Below are positions 59,876-64,000 of a stretch of 64,000 nucleotides of DNA, piece by piece (positions within the stretch are counted from its first letter, which is position 1; the number at the start of each line of letters is the position of its first letter). A program made the position numbers and the translations under genes. This DNA is from Arthrobacter nitrophenolicus (GTDB lineage Bacteria; Actinomycetota; Actinomycetes; Actinomycetales; Micrococcaceae): the NCBI RefSeq assembly GCF_000332815.1, contig NZ_AOFD01000002.1, positions 62,001 through 126,000 of the forward strand, read 5' to 3'. The notes below the pieces were generated by a model, which saw nothing but the letters and a program-made list of their open reading frames with translations, was not told the DNA's origin and did no database searches.

Positions 59876-60586
59876 ATGGGCACCGGGGAACGGATCAACG
59901 AGGCTGTCCTCCGCCTGATCCGGAACGCCCTTCGGGAGCGGGCAGATCCTGCCCGGGCTGCCGGCATGCAGGCCTACATGAAGTCCAGCGAGCCGGCGCT
60001 GGGGGTGCGGGTGCCGGAAGTCCGCAAGGTGGTGGCGTCAGCTGTTGCGGCCGCGCCCTTTACCTCGCCGGAGCAACTCCGCGCCACCGTACTGGAGTTG
60101 TGGCGCACCGCGGGCTTCCGGGAGGAACGGTACGCAGCCATCGACCTGACCGGAGGCCGGCTGGTGGCCGGGGACCTGCAGATGCTCCCGGTATATGAGG
60201 AGATCATCCGGAGCGGGGCGTGGTGGGATTTCGCGGATGGAGTGTCCGGCCGGCTCTGCGGGCTGCTGCAGGCACACCGGCCGGAGATGTCGGCGGTGCT
60301 CCGCAGCTGGAGCAGGGACACCGATTTTTGGATCAGGCGGGCTTCCATCACAGCCCAGCTCAAGGCGAAGGACGCCACCGACGCCGCACTGCTCGCGGAG
60401 GTTATCGAAGCGAACCTGGCCGACCCCGAGTTCTTCATCCGCAAAGCGATCGGCTGGGCGCTGCGGGAGTACGCGAAGACGGCGCCGGCATGGGTGGCGG
60501 CCTTCGTTGCCGCACACGCGTCCCGGATGAGCCCGTTGACCCGCAGGGAGGCCCTGCGGCGGATCGGGCAGGAAAGTCCGGCCTAG
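59876..60586 (+). CDS. DNA alkylation repair protein, AlkD-like HEAT-repeat family
   Basis: The 236-aa all-helical product has MKSSEPALGVRVPEVRKVV near 35, LWRTAGFREERYAAIDL near 75, SGAWWDFADGVSGRL near 115 and WIRRASITAQLKAKDATD near 155. These are landmarks of the AlkC/AlkD-like family that removes N3- and N7-alkylated bases without base flipping. Either GTG 59867 or ATG 59876 is possible; the ATG is used because of the -10 hexamer in front. The stop TAG lies inside the left 39-bp direct repeat. Confidence 0.88.
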   Translation: MGTGERINEAVLRLIRNALRERADPARAAGMQAYMKSSEPALGVRVPEVRKVVASAVAAAPFTSPEQLRATVLELWRTAGFREERYAAIDLTGGRLVAGDLQMLPVYEEIIRSGAWWDFADGVSGRLCGLLQAHRPEMSAVLRSWSRDTDFWIRRASITAQLKAKDATDAALLAEVIEANLADPEFFIRKAIGWALREYAKTAPAWVAAFVAAHASRMSPLTRREALRRIGQESPA

Positions 60587-60619
60587 ATCACGGGACGCTC
60601 GACGACGGGCCCGCCGGCT
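60581..60619. repeat. 39-bp direct repeat, left copy
   Basis: Identical over 39 bases to 61465-61503, starting GCCTAGATCACGGGACGC and ending CCCGCCGGCT. It includes the alkD-like stop (TAG) and, on the minus strand, the last 12 codons of the mannosyltransferase (GGPVVERPVI and stop). Confidence 0.95.
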
Positions 60620-60624
60620 GGCTC

Positions 60625-61329
60625 TCAGGCCGCGGTTCCGTATCGCGGGGGCAACGGCACCACTTTCTGCCAGGCCTCAATCCGGCATCTGGCCCGCGCT
60701 GCTGCAAGCGTCAGGATTACCCCGCCGAAGGCCAGCATCATGAGTCCATATACAACAGCTTCGGCCGGAGGTCCCCACACGGCCTGCAGAACCACTGTCC
60801 CCGGGACCAGCCCGAGGTAGCCCAGCAAGCCTGCGCCAAACGCCCACGGGTAGACCGCAGCCAACGAATGCGATATCGCGCCCGGGCTCCTGGCGGGAAA
60901 CCCCAGTCTGGAGGCGCCAGCTGCGAGGATGAGCCCCAGCAGCGGCGGGCCGAATCCGCCGCCCACAGCCAGAAGCAGCAGCGAGAGCCCGGCCAGCAGC
61001 AACGGCCCATGGCGCCGGCGCATACCAGTAACTGCCCAGGCTCCCAGCAATGCGGCCACCAGCACGGATGCGATGCCGGAAGCCAGCAGGTTCGGAATTA
61101 CGGTCAGGGCAGGCTCCCCGTCCAGCACCTCGAACGCTTCGTTGCCGGGCCAGGAACGGAAGACCGGGCCGTCCGGTGCCACCGGCCCCTGGAGGATTTC
61201 CCCCACGCCATGCTCAACTCCGGCCATTGCTGCCAATACCCCGAAGACGCCCACCACTTTCCTCATTGCCCCGCCTGGCTTGCCTGCTGCAACGGAATAG
61301 GACTTGGGGCCTTGCCTGCCGGATCCCAT
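60625..61329 (-). CDS. Hypothetical multi-pass membrane protein between direct repeats
   Basis: The 234-aa product starts MGSGRQGPKSYSVAAGKPGG at ATG 61329, chosen for the strong AGGAGG six bases upstream. It has one helix near residues 24-40 (VVGVFGVLAAMAGVEHGVGE), then four or five more (NLLASGIASVLVAALLGAWAV, LLLAGLSLLLLAVGGGFGPPL, AVYPWAFGAGLLGYLGLVPG, VVYGLMMLAFGGVILTLAA) and a short basic tail. No known domain is recognised. It lies entirely within the 845-bp segment bounded by 39-bp direct repeats, between two convergent genes that originally shared a stop region. Confidence 0.75.
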   Translation of the reverse strand: MGSGRQGPKSYSVAAGKPGGAMRKVVGVFGVLAAMAGVEHGVGEILQGPVAPDGPVFRSWPGNEAFEVLDGEPALTVIPNLLASGIASVLVAALLGAWAVTGMRRRHGPLLLAGLSLLLLAVGGGFGPPLLGLILAAGASRLGFPARSPGAISHSLAAVYPWAFGAGLLGYLGLVPGTVVLQAVWGPPAEAVVYGLMMLAFGGVILTLAAARARCRIEAWQKVVPLPPRYGTAA

Positions 61330-61464
61330 GCCGGGCCTCCTAACACTTCCGGACGGCCCGAGCTTACGCCGCGCCGGGCGTCTCCAGTAAGAGTCCAAAG
61401 GCCCTGCAGGCGTACCGCGCTGAACCGGTGCCAGCCGTACAGCCGGACAGAAGAAGCGACGGGC

Positions 61465-61503
61465 GCCTAGATCACGGGACGCTCGACGACGGGCCCGCCG
61501 GCT
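61465..61503. repeat. 39-bp direct repeat, right copy
   Basis: The original copy: on the minus strand it encodes the end of the MptB-like protein. Same sequence as 60581-60619, 884 bases apart. Confidence 0.95.
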
Positions 61504-63022
61504 TTGCGGAACAGCCGCTTGGTTTGCGGATCCCAGAAGATCAGGTAAAGCCCGAACAGCAGCCCGGTCACCGCCGCGGCAACCCGAGCCAGGGCGAGCG
61601 CGAAACCGAGGTCCTCGGTCTGCAGGTAGGGGAAGACCTCCAGCTGGTCGGAGATGGCGTAGATCATGAAGAAGGACACCACAAAGTAGAGTGCCTTGAC
61701 CTGCCAGTCATTGCGGATGCCGGTGACGGCAAACAGCGGGATGAGCCACACCACGTACCAGGCCTGGATGATGGGGGCCAGCAGCACCACGGCAGCGAGC
61801 GCCAGCGTCAGGCGCCGCATGAGACGGTCATAGTCGCCCCGGAAAATCTGCCAGCAGACGACAGCCACAGCCAGCAGCTTTCCGGCATTGAAAACCCAGC
61901 CGGCCGGCACGGATCCGTCGAAGCCGAAGGAGTTGGCCAGCGAGGCCACCACCATTCCGATGAGCCCGACGGGCGCGTACCAGATGGAGATGCTGCCGGG
62001 GGCGGAGAGCCCGCTGATCCAGCCAAAACCGAAGCCGTTGACCAGGGCCATGAGGGTCAGCAGGGCCAGGCTCAGCCCGCCGGTCAGGGCCCAGAACACG
62101 AACTTCCGCGCCCAGCCCGCCTCCCGGCCGGCCCAGAGCAGGCCGATGAACGGGAGGAACACGATGGTGATGGGTTTGACCGCGATGGACAGGGTAACCA
62201 GCACGATGCCCCGGATGGCCCGCCGGGTGGCCGAGTAGTACAGCCCGGCCAGAGCCAGGCCGATCATCAGCGCATCATTGTGGACGCTGGCGATGAAGTT
62301 GGTCAGGAAGAGCGGGTTCGCGGCGGTCAGCCACAGGGCGCGGTGCGGGTTGATCCCGTGCAGTTCGGCAAGTTTGGGCACGTAGATGACGCAGAGGATT
62401 ACGCCGGCCACCGCCACCAGCCGGAACAGCATCACGCTGGCTTCCGGCTGGACGTTCGTGGACCACACCACCAACTGCTCAATCCACAGGAACAGCTGGC
62501 CGTAGGGAACGGGTGCTTCCGTCCACATCTTGTCCGCGCCCAGCTGGAAGTAATTGGACAGCGCCGAGATGCCGTTCTCGTACGGGTTGAAGCCTTCCAC
62601 CATGAGCCGGCCCTGGCCGATGTACGCATAGACGTCACGGCTGAACAGCGGCACGCAGAACATCATGGGCAGCCCCCACGCCACCACAGCCTTCAGGGTG
62701 GCGCTGCGCGCCTCGGCTCCCCAGACGTGGACGATCTGCCCCAGCCGCAGCCAGGCCCGCACCAGCAGCATGGCCCCCACGGCCAGCAGCACGATGGAGA
62801 GGGCCACTCCGGCTGCCTCGGCGCGCATCCAGATGAACAGGGGCATCCGGCGCAGCTCCGAGACGGGGGCGAGCAGCCCACGCCCAGCGAGCCGACCAGC
62901 AGGAACATGGAACCAACGAAGCCGGCCAGGAGCGGGAAGCGGGGATTGTCCATTCCGGCGGTGCCCGCTCCGGCGGTGGCGGCGGCCGCCAACTCCCCCG
63001 CCGCGGGCAAAGGCGCCGTCAT
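61467..63022 (-). CDS. mptB: MptB-like alpha-1,6-mannosyltransferase, GT-C membrane enzyme (frame broken once)
   Basis: The joined product is 518 aa with about 12-13 membrane helices. It has the GT-C loop FSRDVYAYIGQGRLMVEGFNPYENG near 125, where the acidic residue in SRDVYAY is the likely catalytic base region, and later ASVHNDALMIGLALAG and IQAWYVVWLIPLFAV. MptB enzymes use polyprenyl-phosphomannose to extend lipomannan-type glycans outside the membrane. The break is near 62876: GGCTG followed by CTCGCC needs one base to read GWLAPVSELRRMP. ATG at 63022 is tentative, with a weak ribosome site. The last codons form the duplicated 39-bp repeat. Confidence 0.85.
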
Positions 63023-63167
63023 CTCAGGATCGTCCAATCTTTTTGCGTGTGAGCGGCTTGTGCCCGGCAGGCAGCACAGCCGTCCGGGGGCGCTTTTCGT
63101 CCGACAGCAGGGCGACCCGCCGCGTACCGAAATCCTAGCACCGGCCGGATGCCGGGAGGTGTAACGG

Positions 63168-63179
63168 TAGGCTGGTCCG
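63168..63179 (+). promoter_or_regulatory. Leaderless promoter -10 of orn
   Basis: TAGGCT (63168-63173) is followed by six bases and the GTG start at 63180; no ribosome site lies between. Confidence 0.5.
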
Positions 63180-63809
63180 GTGCCTATCTCTAACGAACGA
63201 ATCGTCTGGATCGACTGCGAAATGACCGGTTTGGACATCAAGAACGATGCCCTGATCGAGGTGGCGGCCCTGGTCACCGATTCTGAACTGAACGTCCTTG
63301 GTGACGGCGTGGATGTGGTCATTAAGCCGGACGATGCCGCTCTTGCCCAGATGAACGATTTCGTCCGGGATATGCATACCAAGTCCGGCCTGCTGAAGGA
63401 GCTTCCGTTCGGCAAGACCATGGCCGAGGCAGAGGCGGCAGTGATGGAGTACATCGCGGAATGGGTGCCGGACCCGCGGAAGGCTCCGCTGGGCGGCAAC
63501 TCGGTAGGGACTGACCGGGTGTTCCTTTCCAGGGACATGCCAGCCGTGGTGGAACACCTGCACTACCGGGTCATCGACGTCAGCACCATCAAGGAACTGT
63601 CCCGCCGCTGGTACGCACGCGCCTACTTCCAGTCCCCCGCCAAGAAGGGCGGCCACCGGGCCCTGGGGGACATCAAGGATTCCATCGACGAACTCCGCTA
63701 CTACCGCGAGGCCGTGTTCGTCCCCGCCCCGGGTCCGGACAGCGTGACGGCCCAGCAGATTGCCCGCCGGATCACGGCAGGGGAAACGGCCGGGCTGCCG
63801 GAAGCGTAA
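63180..63809 (+). CDS. orn: Oligoribonuclease
   Basis: A 3'-5' exonuclease that clears 2-5 nt RNA and linear dinucleotides. The 209-aa product is a DEDDh enzyme: the first Asp and Glu in IVWIDCEMTGLDIKND, the third Asp in VIDVSTIKELSRRW near 137, and His/Asp in KKGGHRALGDIKDSI near 162. GTG at 63180 is at the predicted transcription start. The C-terminal 25 residues (PGPDSVTAQQIARRITAG) extend beyond the E. coli protein. Confidence 0.96.
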   Translation: MPISNERIVWIDCEMTGLDIKNDALIEVAALVTDSELNVLGDGVDVVIKPDDAALAQMNDFVRDMHTKSGLLKELPFGKTMAEAEAAVMEYIAEWVPDPRKAPLGGNSVGTDRVFLSRDMPAVVEHLHYRVIDVSTIKELSRRWYARAYFQSPAKKGGHRALGDIKDSIDELRYYREAVFVPAPGPDSVTAQQIARRITAGETAGLPEA

Positions 63810-63878
63810 TCTGCGCCACGTTTGCAGGAATTTTTCCCGAAAAGGCCAAAAGTGGACAAAGCACCCCTGAAGAGCAGG

Positions 63879-63895
63879 TAAGCTATTTGAGTTGC
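63879..63895 (+). promoter_or_regulatory. Promoter -10 and initial region of tRNA-His
   Basis: TAAGCTATTTGAGTTGC matches the tRNA-Ala copy 2 promoter (TAAGATATTTGAGTTGC) at 16 of 17 positions and lies 42 bases before the tRNA. A clear -35 at standard distance is not seen; TGGACA is 20 bases upstream. Confidence 0.5.
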
Positions 63896-63937
63896 CTTTC
63901 CAGGGGGCCGGGAAGCCGGTCTTTCTGCGGGAAACAT

Positions 63938-64000
63938 GGTGGGCGTAGCTCAGTTGGCAGAGCGCCTGGTTGTGGTCCAGGAGGTCGCGGGTTCAACCCC
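63938..64000 (+). tRNA. tRNA-His(GTG), 3' end cut by window edge
   Basis: Starts with the extra G-1, then acceptor GTGGGCG, D arm GCTC/GAGC, anticodon stem CCTGG with loop TTGTGGT (anticodon GTG) and the T loop TTCAACC; the acceptor 3' strand is outside the window. Confidence 0.93.

Overview
The window is a contiguous, gene-dense piece of a high-GC actinobacterial chromosome. The gene order (rplU-rpmA-obgE-proB-proA-nadD-rsfS; folC-DUF4233-ndk; tig-clpP1-clpP2-clpX), the ThiD-TenA fusion, the translational ileS T-box and the many GTG/TTG and apparently leaderless starts point to Micrococcaceae of the Arthrobacter/Pseudarthrobacter type. No phage, plasmid, insertion sequence or CRISPR array was seen. 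The genus assignment comes from protein and synteny recall, not from a search.

Layout. 1-5.1 kb: a truncated ROK regulator, an RlmG/RsmC-like methyltransferase, a flavin monooxygenase and a divergent cyclopropane-fatty-acid synthase. 5.2-13.3 kb: two identical tRNA-Ala(GGC) genes, each with its own promoter and terminator, then rsfS, a membrane-anchored Ala-rich protein, nadD, a small membrane protein, proA, proB, obgE, rpmA and rplU, all on the minus strand. 13.5-18.7 kb: thiD-tenA under a TPP riboswitch, and RNase E/G. 19-30.5 kb: VKOR, ndk, DUF4233, folC and ileS with a T-box leader, a phosphodiesterase-like membrane protein, an SDR, a DUF488 stump and an archaeal-type valS. 30.6-39 kb: a structured intergenic region, a DsbA-like protein, clpX, clpP2, clpP1 with a ClgR-like box, tig, tRNA-Pro, tRNA-Gly, a Nei/Fpg glycosylase, rpiB and a DUF1648 protein. 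39-49.5 kb: pepN, OsmC, an epimerase, MscS, GlbO, TesB, EttA, a lipoprotein, an SSB paralogue and tRNA-Arg. 49.5-59.8 kb: a carbohydrate island with ROK repressor/xylA/xylB, and a LacI-controlled module of Gfo/Idh dehydrogenase, DUF993 and a sugar isomerase-like TIM barrel, plus an esterase and an aldose epimerase. 59.9-64 kb: an AlkD-like protein, a membrane-protein gene lying between 39-bp direct repeats, an MptB-like mannosyltransferase, orn and the start of tRNA-His.

Sequence quality. At least 17 genes or gene segments change frame once, nearly always by loss of one G or C in a run of two or three. Essential genes (obgE, ileS, valS, folC) are among them, so these are most likely base-calling or assembly errors. 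They are annotated here as single interrupted CDS with the break position given.

How the parts work together. The left two thirds is largely housekeeping: translation, protein quality control, nucleotide and cofactor supply. It is wired by RNA switches (TPP, T-box) and a Clp stress regulator site. The right third is an inducible sugar-catabolism region whose dehydrogenase/DUF993/isomerase module has no function I can name and is the best candidate for undescribed biochemistry.
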